Below, in pieces: positions 8,177 through 15,546 of a stretch of 35,302 bases of DNA. The translations under genes were made by a program, and so were the position numbers. How positions within the stretch are numbered: position 1 is the stretch's first letter; the number at the start of each line of letters is the position of its first letter. The notes below the pieces were generated by a model. That model saw only the letters and a list, made by a program, of their open reading frames with translations, did not search any database and was not told the DNA's origin. Source of the stretch: Kiritimatiellia bacterium. Lineage in GTDB: Bacteria > Verrucomicrobiota > Kiritimatiellia > CAIQIC01 > Lenti-01. Location: NCBI GenBank assembly GCA_017527155.1, contig JAFXQI010000020.1, forward strand, positions 1 to 35,302, given 5' to 3'.

Positions 8177-10180
8177 ATGACCACCGACCTCCTCGCCGAA
8201 CTCAACGACCAGCAGCGCGCCGCCGTAACCGCCCCCGACGGCCCGGCCCTCGTCATCGCCGCCGCCGGCACCGGCAAGACCCGCACCCTGACCCACCGCG
8301 TCGCCTGGCTCGTCCAGGAACACGACGTCCGCCCCTGGCAGATCCTCCTGCTGACCTTCACCAACCGCGCCGCCCGCGAGATGCTCGAACGCGCCGGCCA
8401 GCTCCTCCGCGGCGGCATTGAATCCATCTGGGGCGGCACCTTCCACTCCGTCGCCAACCGCATGCTCCGCCACCACGCCGAACGCCTCGGCTACGACCGC
8501 TCCTTCGCGATCCTCGACGAAGACGATTCCGCCCGCCTCCTCAAGCAGTGCATCGCCGAACTCGGCCTCTCGGGCAAGGACCGCAAATTCCCGAAACCCG
8601 ACGTCCTGCACGGCCTCTTCGGCCTCGCCGCGAGCCGCGAAGCCGACCTCCGCGAGACCCTCGAAAACCGCTTCACGTCCCCCGACGCCGACATCGACGG
8701 CATGCTCAAGGTCCACGACCTCTACGAGCGCCGCAAGCGCGACATCCAGGGCATGGACTTCGACGACCTGCTCGTCAACGGCCTGCGCCTCCTCCGCGAG
8801 TGCCCGGACGTCGCCGAACAGTACGGCCGCACCTTCCGCCACGTCCTCGTCGACGAATACCAGGACACCTCGCGCATCCAGTCCGACTTCGTGGACCTCC
8901 TCGCCTCCGCGCACGACAACCTGATGGCGGTCGGCGACGACTTCCAGAGCATCTACTCCTGGCGCGGCGCCGACATCGACAACTTCCTCGACTTCTCCTC
9001 CCGCCATCCCGCCGCGCGCGTCTACAAGCTCGAGCAGAACTACCGCAGCGTCCCCGGCGTCCTCGACGTCGCCAACGACGTCATCGCCGGCAACAAGGAC
9101 CAGTACCAGAAGACCCTCGTCCCCCACCGCACCGGCGACGCCAAGCCCGTCCTCGTGCAGCTCTCCGACGGCCGCCACCAGGCCCGCTACGTCGTCGAAC
9201 AGGCCATGCGCCTGATTGAATCCGGCACCGCCCGCCCCGGCGAAATCGCCGTCCTCTACCGCTCCCACTTCCACGCCATGGAGCTCCAGCTCGAACTCGC
9301 GCGCGCCCAGATGCCCTACACCGTCGTCTCCGGCGTCCGCTTCTTCGAGCAGGCCCACATCAAGGACGTCGTCGCGCCCCTCCGCCTCGCCTCCAACCCC
9401 GCCGACGGCCTCGCCTTCGCCCGCTGGATGGAACTCCTCCCCAAGGTCGGCCCCAAGCGCGCCCAATCCATGTGGGCCAAGCTCGGCGGCCGCCTCGACC
9501 TGCGCGACTTCGAATCCCGCGCCTCCCTCTCCGACCTCCTGCCCGCCGACGCCCGCGGCGCCTGGTGCGCCCTCGAATCGGCCCTCTTCCCGGCGGGCGA
9601 CACGGCCCTGCTCGACCGCCCCGACAAACTCGTCGAAACCTTCGTCAAGAACTTCTACGCCGACATCATCGACGCCACCTTCGACAACCCCCGCTCCCGC
9701 CAGGACGACATCCTGGAACTGTGCACCTTCGCGGCCAAATACCCCACCACCGCGGGATTTCTGGAAGAGATGGCCCTTCTGACCAACGTCGACGCCACCG
9801 GCCAGCAGGTCCCCGACACCCGCGACGCCGAACCCGCCGACACCCTCCGCCTGACAACCGTCCACCAGGCCAAGGGGCTCGAATGGAAGGCGGTGTTCGT
9901 CCTCTGGATGGTGCACGGCATGTTCCCGTCCGCGCGGGCCCTCGACGAACCCGGCACGATGGCCGAAGAGCGCCGCCTCTTCTACGTCGCCGTGACCCGC
10001 GCGAAAGACCGCCTCTGGCTGTGCTCCCCGAAGATGCGCCGCACGGGCGGCCCCGGCGGCGGCGACCTCCAGTACTGCGCCCCCTCCGCCTTCATCGAAG
10101 AAATCGACCCGCGCAAACTCGCCATCGACCGCCCCGTCACCCCCGCCCCCGCCTGGCACGGTTCGGACAAATGGTGGTAG
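8177..10180 (+). CDS. UvrD/PcrA/Rep-family SF1A DNA helicase
   Basis: A 667-residue 3'-5' superfamily 1A helicase. The motifs appear in order: Q motif LNDQQRAAV; Walker A AAAGTGKTRTLTHR (about 33-46); motif Ia LTFTNRAAREM; Walker B VDEYQDTS (about 233-240); motif III VGDDFQSIYSWRGA; motif IV NYRS; motif V TVHQAKGLEW (about 558-567); motif VI FYVAVTRAKDRL. Such helicases act in excision repair, replication restart or recombination. At 667 residues and without an obvious C-terminal tudor-like domain it is shorter than PcrA, so assignment to uvrD, pcrA or rep is not justified. Apparently monocistronic. Confidence 0.93.
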   Translation: MTTDLLAELNDQQRAAVTAPDGPALVIAAAGTGKTRTLTHRVAWLVQEHDVRPWQILLLTFTNRAAREMLERAGQLLRGGIESIWGGTFHSVANRMLRHHAERLGYDRSFAILDEDDSARLLKQCIAELGLSGKDRKFPKPDVLHGLFGLAASREADLRETLENRFTSPDADIDGMLKVHDLYERRKRDIQGMDFDDLLVNGLRLLRECPDVAEQYGRTFRHVLVDEYQDTSRIQSDFVDLLASAHDNLMAVGDDFQSIYSWRGADIDNFLDFSSRHPAARVYKLEQNYRSVPGVLDVANDVIAGNKDQYQKTLVPHRTGDAKPVLVQLSDGRHQARYVVEQAMRLIESGTARPGEIAVLYRSHFHAMELQLELARAQMPYTVVSGVRFFEQAHIKDVVAPLRLASNPADGLAFARWMELLPKVGPKRAQSMWAKLGGRLDLRDFESRASLSDLLPADARGAWCALESALFPAGDTALLDRPDKLVETFVKNFYADIIDATFDNPRSRQDDILELCTFAAKYPTTAGFLEEMALLTNVDATGQQVPDTRDAEPADTLRLTTVHQAKGLEWKAVFVLWMVHGMFPSARALDEPGTMAEERRLFYVAVTRAKDRLWLCSPKMRRTGGPGGGDLQYCAPSAFIEEIDPRKLAIDRPVTPAPAWHGSDKWW

Positions 10181-10218
10181 CGCCAGCGCCCTCCCGCCGC
10201 CCGCTCGCCGTTTTCCTC

Positions 10219-10275
10219 ACGACGGCGGGGGCGCCGTCGTCCGCGAAAGGTCCCACCACGGGAGCGGAGGGCCAG
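10219..10275. repeat. CGACGGCG hairpin repeat, copy 1
   Basis: ACGACGGCG (10219-10227), loop GGGG, and CGCCGTCGT (10232-10240) form a 9-bp hairpin. It is followed by a CCGCGAAA...CCACCACGGGAGCGGAG block. The same two parts recur at 10450-10552, and a degenerate form lies near 35165-35203. Confidence 0.6.
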
Positions 10276-10322
10276 CCCCAAATCGGCCCCCCACCCACCC
10301 TCCTCCCCTTCCCGCCCCGTCC

Positions 10323-10384
10323 ACTCGCGATATCAAGGAAAACTCCCGCATTTCGCCCTGTTTTCACCCATCTTCTCCTCCATG
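10323..10384 (+). repeat. GATATC/ATG dispersed element, copy 3
   Basis: GATATC starts at 10329 and an ATG at 10382, 53 nt later. GAAAAC pairs with GTTTTC across the middle. No recognisable gene follows within 700 nt, so this copy is not simply part of a gene's promoter. Confidence 0.7.
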
Positions 10385-10449
10385 AACATCTCGATCGGTT
10401 GGCCCCTGCCGGAGGGCCTGCACCCGACTGCATCGTCCCAGACGCCTGC

Positions 10450-10552
10450 CGACGGCGAGGGCGCCGTCGCTACGCACGGACGCGCTCGGAGGCGCTGCGA
10501 CGCCTCCCTCGCCGTCCTCCGCGAAAAAACCACCACGGGAGCGGAGGGTGGA
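10450..10552. repeat. CGACGGCG hairpin repeat, copy 2
   Basis: CGACGGCG (10450-10457), loop AGGG, and CGCCGTCG (10462-10469) form an 8-bp hairpin. A CCGCGAAA...CCACCACGGGAGCGGAG block follows at about 10518-10548, as in copy 1 but with a longer spacer. Confidence 0.55.
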
Positions 10553-11104
10553 GAGCCAATGGATGGACATGCCCATTGGAGTTGTCAGGCGAAAACCTTG
10601 CGATTCCCCTTGCGCCGGGATGGGTAGGGCGGGCAGTCCCTGCCCGCCGGAACCCGTCATGCCGAAGGACGGCGCCAGAGATGCGCGGAGGTCGGTTTTC
10701 CCTGGGTTCCGACCGGATTGCATCCGCACATCCAACGACATCCAATGGCACGTTCCGGCTTCCGGCGGCGAGGGGACTCGCCGCCCTCCGGCTTCGCACG
10801 GACGAAATCACAAGTTTTTGCCTAACAACTCCCATGCATTCCAGCGGCAAGTGGACGGGCGGGGGTCCCGTATCCCCGGTGTCTGGCCCCACGACTGGAA
10901 AAACCGGTTCGGATTCGCATTCGCCCCGCCCCAACGCGAACGCCTTCCTCCGGTTCGCGCACCGGAAAATGAACAGCCAAGGGCCGGGGCTGTGCATAAC
11001 TTGTGGGTTTTTCGGCCCCCATTGGCGGGTCGCTCTTCTGTAATTCATTGCAAAGCCGGAGGTTACAAGGAAAAAACAAATCCGCCTCTTGCCTATTGAC
11101 AAGT

Positions 11105-11150
11105 GTGGGGGAAAGTGGGAGAAAGTGGGGCGTCAGGAAAGCCAAGTGGG
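11105..11150 (+). promoter_or_regulatory. MraZ operator (mraZ box)
   Basis: GTGGG occurs at 11105, 11115 and 11125 with an exact 10-bp period, preceded by AAA in the second and third copies. A fourth GTGGG at 11146 forms the start codon of mraZ itself. MraZ is known to bind short direct repeats of this kind upstream of dcw clusters, so this is a probable autoregulatory site. Confidence 0.75.
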
Positions 11151-11625
11151 AACCAACGACACATTCGATCTGGACGAGCTGTTGAACGCGGGAGCGTTCG
11201 TCGGCAGCCATACCCACTCGCTGGATGGCAAGAAGCGGCTGACCATCCCTTCGGAGTGGCGCGAGGCGACGGGCGGAATGCCCGTGTTCGTGCTCAAGGG
11301 CGTGGATCAGCCGTGCCTGTATGTTTTCACCGCGCGCGACATGAAGGCCCGGCTGGACAAGATCCGGTCGATCTCCGTCGCCAACGCGAAAGCCCAGCAG
11401 TTCATCCGCAGCATCTTCTCCTGCGCGGACCGGCTGGAAATCGATGCCGCCGGGCGCATCCGCGTGAGCGACCGGTTGCTGGAATGGGCGGGCATCACGG
11501 GGCAGGTGGAGCTGGTCGGCGTGGGCGGCCGTTTCGAATTATGGAGTCCGGAGCAATGGAACAAGCAGAACTCGCAACTCGATCCTCAATCCTTCGCGGA
11601 AGCGGCAGCCTCCATCGGATTCTAG
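11146..11625 (+). CDS. mraZ: Transcriptional regulator MraZ
   Basis: A 159-residue MraZ with two AbrB-like half-domains. The first contains HSLDGKKRLTIPSEWR (about 24-39) and the second CADRLEIDAAGRIRVS (about 94-109). MraZ forms a ring that binds repeated GTGGG sites upstream of the division and cell-wall cluster and usually represses it. The start is taken as GTG at 11146 because AGGAAAG lies 6 nt upstream and the protein then begins just before the domain. A TTG at 11089 would add a tail encoded by the operator. The gene overlaps the next one by 70 nt. Confidence 0.9.
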   Translation: MGTNDTFDLDELLNAGAFVGSHTHSLDGKKRLTIPSEWREATGGMPVFVLKGVDQPCLYVFTARDMKARLDKIRSISVANAKAQQFIRSIFSCADRLEIDAAGRIRVSDRLLEWAGITGQVELVGVGGRFELWSPEQWNKQNSQLDPQSFAEAAASIGF

Positions 11626-12236
11626 ACAGCCTGGGCCGTTTCTTCCTCGGCATCGGCGGCGACTCGCCGTCCGCGGTGCGCCGCCGTCCGGCTTCGGACC
11701 GCTGGTGGGACCGCGAAGAGGATGACGTGCCGCCGTCGGCCGGCTCCCGGGCGGATGCCATCCCGATGGTCCTGGGGGAGCAGGCGCGCCTGTTCGACGA
11801 CGAAGGCCAGGTGGCGGTGTCGCTGCCGGAGGCGCGTCCGGCGGAAGCGGCGCGCCCGGCGCCGCGCCGCGCGGCCCCGCGGGTCGTGCCGAACACGGTG
11901 GTGTCGGCGCAGACGCGCGTGAACGGCAAGATCATGGGCATCACGGTGACGCGCGCGGCGACGTTGGACGCGCCGGTCGCCCGCACGGCGGCGGTGGCGA
12001 AGGCCCCCGCGGCGGCGGTGGCGCAAAGCCGGGCGATCGCACGGCACCTGGTGATGAGCCGATCCCTTTACAGCGGTCCGGAGGAGACGCGGCGGTTTTC
12101 CGTTCCCCGCCGCGCTCTCCGGCCGCATTTCCAGTTGTTCGAAGGCGCCGAGGCGATCGTGGAAGACGACCGCGGCGTCATCCGCCTGAACCAGCGCGAA
12201 CTGCGCACGCAGCGCGGCCAGGTCTGGTTCGTCTGA
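11556..12236 (+). CDS. Unknown protein between mraZ and rsmH
   Basis: A 226-residue protein that I do not recognise. The N-terminus (residues about 20-35, RILDSLGRFFLGIGG) could form an amphipathic or short hydrophobic helix. The middle is rich in Ala, Pro and Arg. The end (FQLFEGAEAIVEDDRGVIRLNQRELRTQRGQVWFV, written here as landmarks FQLFEG and GQVWFV) looks like a small folded beta segment. It overlaps the end of mraZ and stops 20 nt before rsmH, so it is part of the operon and perhaps acts in cell division. The start could also be ATG at 11541. Confidence 0.6.
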   Translation: MEQAELATRSSILRGSGSLHRILDSLGRFFLGIGGDSPSAVRRRPASDRWWDREEDDVPPSAGSRADAIPMVLGEQARLFDDEGQVAVSLPEARPAEAARPAPRRAAPRVVPNTVVSAQTRVNGKIMGITVTRAATLDAPVARTAAVAKAPAAAVAQSRAIARHLVMSRSLYSGPEETRRFSVPRRALRPHFQLFEGAEAIVEDDRGVIRLNQRELRTQRGQVWFV

Positions 12237-12256
12237 GGGGGCGGGGGGAGGCCATC

Positions 12257-13210
12257 GTGGAGTCGCCGGCGCCGCACATCCCGGTATTGCTGCGCGAGAC
12301 GGTGGAGCGCCTGGTGCCCGCGGGGGGCGCGGCCTCCGGCGCGTGGTACATCGACGGCACCGCCGGCGCGGGCGGGCATTCGGTGGCGATTCTCGACGCG
12401 GCGGGCCCCGGCGCCCGCCTGCTGGCGCTCGACCGGGACGCGGACGCGCTGGCGCTGGCCTCGGCCCGCCTGGCCCCCTACGGGGAGCGCGCGGTCGTGG
12501 TGCGGTCGGAGTTTTCGGAGATGGCGGACGTGGCGCGCCGGATGGGAATCGGTCCGGTGGTCGGCGTTTTGCTGGATTTGGGCGTCTCGAGCATGCAGCT
12601 GGACCGGCCGGAGCGCGGGTTCGGGTTCATGCACGACGGCCCGCTCGACATGCGCATGGACGACCGTCAGGCGGAGACGGCGGAGACGCTCCTCGCGCGC
12701 CTGGACGAGGCGGAACTGGCGCGGATTTTGCGCGAGTACGGCGAGGAGCCGGCGGCACGGCGCATCGCGCGCGCGGTCGTCGAAGCCCGCGAAGCGGGGC
12801 GCCTCCCAGCGACGACGGCGGAGCTGGCGGACCTCGTGTCGCGCGCCAAGGGCGGGCGCCGCGGGCGCATCCACCCGGCGACGCAGACCTTCCAGGCGCT
12901 GCGCATCGCGGTCAACGGCGAACTCGGCGCGCTGGACCGCGCGCTCCCGGCGGCGCTGGACCTGCTGGCACCCGGCGGGCGCCTGGCGGTCATCAGCTTC
13001 CACAGCCTGGAAGACCGCCGCGTGAAACATTTCATGGCGGCCCACGAGGGCCGCATGGAGTCGCTGCCGATGGGCGGCGAACGCTGGTGCGGGCAGCGGC
13101 CCCGCGGCCGGCGGCTGGACCGCCGCGCCGTCACGGCCGGCGAAGGGGAATCCGCGTGCAACCCGCGCGCGCGGTCGGCGAAACTGCGGGTGATCGAAAG
13201 GATGGACTGA
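12257..13210 (+). CDS. rsmH: 16S rRNA (cytosine-1402-N4)-methyltransferase
   Basis: A 317-residue RsmH (MraW). It methylates N4 of C1402 in the 16S rRNA P site, using S-adenosylmethionine. Visible family blocks are HIPVLLRETVERL, the SAM-binding DGTAGAGGHS (about 34-43) and LALDRDADAL, then LLDLGVSSMQLDRPERGFGF, and near the end ISFHSLEDRRVKHF. The start is GTG at 12257 with a GGGGAGG ribosome-binding site. The position between mraZ and ftsL is the classic dcw order. Confidence 0.96.
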   Translation: MESPAPHIPVLLRETVERLVPAGGAASGAWYIDGTAGAGGHSVAILDAAGPGARLLALDRDADALALASARLAPYGERAVVVRSEFSEMADVARRMGIGPVVGVLLDLGVSSMQLDRPERGFGFMHDGPLDMRMDDRQAETAETLLARLDEAELARILREYGEEPAARRIARAVVEAREAGRLPATTAELADLVSRAKGGRRGRIHPATQTFQALRIAVNGELGALDRALPAALDLLAPGGRLAVISFHSLEDRRVKHFMAAHEGRMESLPMGGERWCGQRPRGRRLDRRAVTAGEGESACNPRARSAKLRVIERMD

Positions 13211-13211
13211 C

Positions 13212-13556
13212 ATGGCGAACAAGAACAGGCGCAACCACTCCAAGGGCGGTTCGACGGCGATGGTGCGGGGCGTGGCGCTCGGCGTGGTCTCGCTGCTGCT
13301 CGTGCTGCTCTACCTCGGCATTTCCAACAACTGCGAGGCGCTCGGACGCCAGATCAAGCTCGCGGAGCAGGAGAAGGCGGAGCTGCTCAAGCAGGTCGCC
13401 ACCGAGGAGCAGAACTGGGCCCAGGCGCGCTCGATCCGCAACATGGAAGCGCTGATGGCGCAGTACCGCATCGAGATGGACTGGCCCGCGGAAAAGGACA
13501 TCATCCGCCTCCACGCCGCCCGACCCGACCGGGCCGTGGAGTACGCGCGCCGCTGA
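13212..13556 (+). CDS. FtsL-like cell-division protein
   Basis: A 114-residue bitopic protein. A basic cytoplasmic N-terminus is followed by one membrane segment (about 20-38, ALGVVSLLLVLLYLGIS) and a predicted coiled coil (about 42-85, rich in Glu, Lys and Leu). This layout fits FtsL/FtsB-type divisome proteins, which link FtsQ to FtsW/FtsI, and so does the gene position between rsmH and ftsI. FtsL sequences diverge strongly, so the call rests on topology and context. It begins one base after the rsmH stop. Confidence 0.72.
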   Translation: MANKNRRNHSKGGSTAMVRGVALGVVSLLLVLLYLGISNNCEALGRQIKLAEQEKAELLKQVATEEQNWAQARSIRNMEALMAQYRIEMDWPAEKDIIRLHAARPDRAVEYARR

Positions 13557-13565
13557 CGGCCGGCA

Positions 13566-13750
13566 TTCTCGCGCGGAGTCGCGGAGACGCGGAGCACCCA
13601 CGAAGGAAAGAGGCCTCCCTTGCACCGTGTTCCCCTTTTTGACCGGGGCCTCCCTTCCCCTCTCCCCGCTCCCCCTCTCCGCGCCTCCGCGTCTCCGCGC
13701 GAGGTTTCCTTTCTTCTCCGCGCCTCTGCCTCTCTGCGCCTCTGCGTGAG
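13566..13750. repeat. Palindromic GCGGAGACGCGGAG-type repeat
   Basis: The left arm (about 13568-13593) pairs imperfectly with 13675-13703. A second right-hand arm (about 13716-13747) has the CTCTGCG...TCTGCGTGAG form seen again at 21337-21553. The element fills most of the gap between ftsL and ftsI inside the dcw operon and could form a long hairpin in the mRNA. Confidence 0.7.
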
Positions 13751-13759
13751 TGTTTCCCC

Positions 13760-15535
13760 ATGACCGACAGCGGCTACAGGTGGAAGAGCATCCTCGTCTC
13801 GCTCGGCGTGATGGCGATCTGGCTGGGGCTCTTCGTGCGTCTCGGGTGGCTGCACCTCGGGCCGAACACCTCCCTCAAGGCCAAGGTCGAACGACTCCAC
13901 CATCTCGACATGGAGCTGACCAGCCGCCGCGGGCGCATCTTCGACCGCCGCGGCAACCTCCTCGCGCAGGACCTGCCGACCAAGGACATCCACATCGACC
14001 CCAAGGTGCTGCAGAGCAACCGCACCACGCGCATCGTGTCGGTCCATCTCGAGCGCCTCCTCGGCGTCCCGCGCGCCGAAACCCTCGCCCGCGCCAACAA
14101 GCCCAACCGCCGCGACGAAACCATCGCCCGGAACCTCACCGACGCCGAAGCCGGCAAGGTGCTGCGCCTGCGGATGCCCGGCGTCTTCGCGCGCTCGTCC
14201 GAAAAGCGCCACTACCCGCTGGAAAACGAAGCCTGCCACGTCATCGGCTTCTCCAACGCCGAAGGCGTCGGCAGCGCCGGCATCGAGCAGCGCTACGACG
14301 ACATGCTCCAGGGCCGCAGCGGCCTGCGCAAGAGCCAGCGCGACGGCCGCCACCGCGAACTCTACACCCGCCGCACCCTCGAAATCCTCCCCGAGGCCGG
14401 AGCCGACGTCCACCTCACGCTCGACCAGACCATCCAGCACTACGCCGAACGCGGCATGGACCACGCCATCGCCGAGTACCACTGCGACGCCGCCTGGACC
14501 ATCGTAGAAGACGTCCGCACCGGCCAGATCCTCGCGATGGCCTGCCGCCCCGCCTACGACCTCAACGCCTACCCGGCCAGCACCGCCGAACAGCGCCGCA
14601 ACCGCGCCGTCTCCGTCAACTACGAGCCCGGGTCCGTCTTCAAGACCCTCACCGTCGCCGCCGGCATCAACGAAGGCCTCATCGCCACCAACGACGTCTT
14701 CGACTGCGAGATGGGCCGCTGGACCTACCTCGGCCGTCCCCTCAAGGACTTCCATCCCTACGGCGAACTCGACGTCACCGGCATCCTCCGCAAATCCTCC
14801 AACGTCGGCGCCGCCAAGATCGCCGTCATGGTCGGCGAGAAGAAGCTCGACACCTACCTGCGTGCCTTCGGCATCGGCCGCCGCACCGGCATCGAACTGC
14901 CCGGCGAGGAAGCCGGCCTGCTCGCCCCCGTCAACCGCTGGAGCAAGCTCGACATCACCCGCATCGCCATGGGCCACACCGTCGCCGTCACCGCGCTGCA
15001 GATCCTCAACGCCCTCTGCTGCATCGGCAACGACGGCATCCTCATGCAGCCCTACATCGTCTCCAAGGTCGTCGACGCCAACGGCACCGTCCTCGCCGAG
15101 CACCGCCCGCGAGCCGTCGGCCGCCCCATCACCGAACGCACGGCGCGGCTGATGCGCGAGATGCTCGTCTCCGTCACCCAGCCCGGCGGCACCGGCACGC
15201 GCGCCGCCATCGAAGGCTACGCCATCGCCGGCAAGACAGGCAGCGCCGAAAAACTCGAGAACGGCCACTACAGCAAGACCAAGAACATGGCCTCCTTCAT
15301 GGGCCTGATTCCCGCCGACAAGCCGCAGATCGGCATCGTCGTCGTCCTCGACAACCCCCATCCGCTCCGTACCGGCGGCGTCAGCGCCGCCCCCGTCTTC
15401 CGCTGCATCGCCGAACCCGTCGTCCACTACCTCGACATCCGCCCCGCCGACGCCTCCGACACCCTCCATTACGTTCCCGCCCCCGACGGCGAAGGCTGGG
15501 AACCCGCCCCCGAAGGCGCCGTCGACGTCCCGTGA
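13760..15535 (+). CDS. ftsI: Division transpeptidase, penicillin-binding protein 3
   Basis: A 591-residue class B penicillin-binding protein, about the length of FtsI. A single N-terminal membrane segment (about 10-30) is followed by the dimerisation region with RGRIFDRRGNLLA (about 55-67) and the transpeptidase domain. Active-site motifs are SxxK in PGSVFKT (serine about 294), SxN in KSSNVG (about 346), and KTG in AGKTGSAEK (about 493). It crosslinks septal peptidoglycan. The position after ftsL and before murE supports FtsI over the elongation enzyme. No clear ribosome-binding site precedes the ATG. Confidence 0.93.
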   Translation: MTDSGYRWKSILVSLGVMAIWLGLFVRLGWLHLGPNTSLKAKVERLHHLDMELTSRRGRIFDRRGNLLAQDLPTKDIHIDPKVLQSNRTTRIVSVHLERLLGVPRAETLARANKPNRRDETIARNLTDAEAGKVLRLRMPGVFARSSEKRHYPLENEACHVIGFSNAEGVGSAGIEQRYDDMLQGRSGLRKSQRDGRHRELYTRRTLEILPEAGADVHLTLDQTIQHYAERGMDHAIAEYHCDAAWTIVEDVRTGQILAMACRPAYDLNAYPASTAEQRRNRAVSVNYEPGSVFKTLTVAAGINEGLIATNDVFDCEMGRWTYLGRPLKDFHPYGELDVTGILRKSSNVGAAKIAVMVGEKKLDTYLRAFGIGRRTGIELPGEEAGLLAPVNRWSKLDITRIAMGHTVAVTALQILNALCCIGNDGILMQPYIVSKVVDANGTVLAEHRPRAVGRPITERTARLMREMLVSVTQPGGTGTRAAIEGYAIAGKTGSAEKLENGHYSKTKNMASFMGLIPADKPQIGIVVVLDNPHPLRTGGVSAAPVFRCIAEPVVHYLDIRPADASDTLHYVPAPDGEGWEPAPEGAVDVP

Positions 15536-15546
15536 ATTCCGTTCCC

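Larger units (their letters stand above)
10181..11104. other. Gene-free repeat-rich region
   Basis: No convincing gene is seen. The region holds two related hairpin repeats (10219-10275 and 10450-10552), one GATATC/ATG element (10323-10384) and a hairpin at 10628-10648 in which GGCGGGCA pairs with TGCCCGCC. The sequence just before the mraZ operator contains TTGACA at 11096. The longest plus-strand frame (10548-11099) is made of repeats and resembles no protein known to me. Confidence 0.65.

Noticed and set aside
10548-11099. 183-codon plus-strand frame
   Set aside because: Built from repeats and ends in the mraZ operator; no ribosome site, promoter spacing or recognisable domain.
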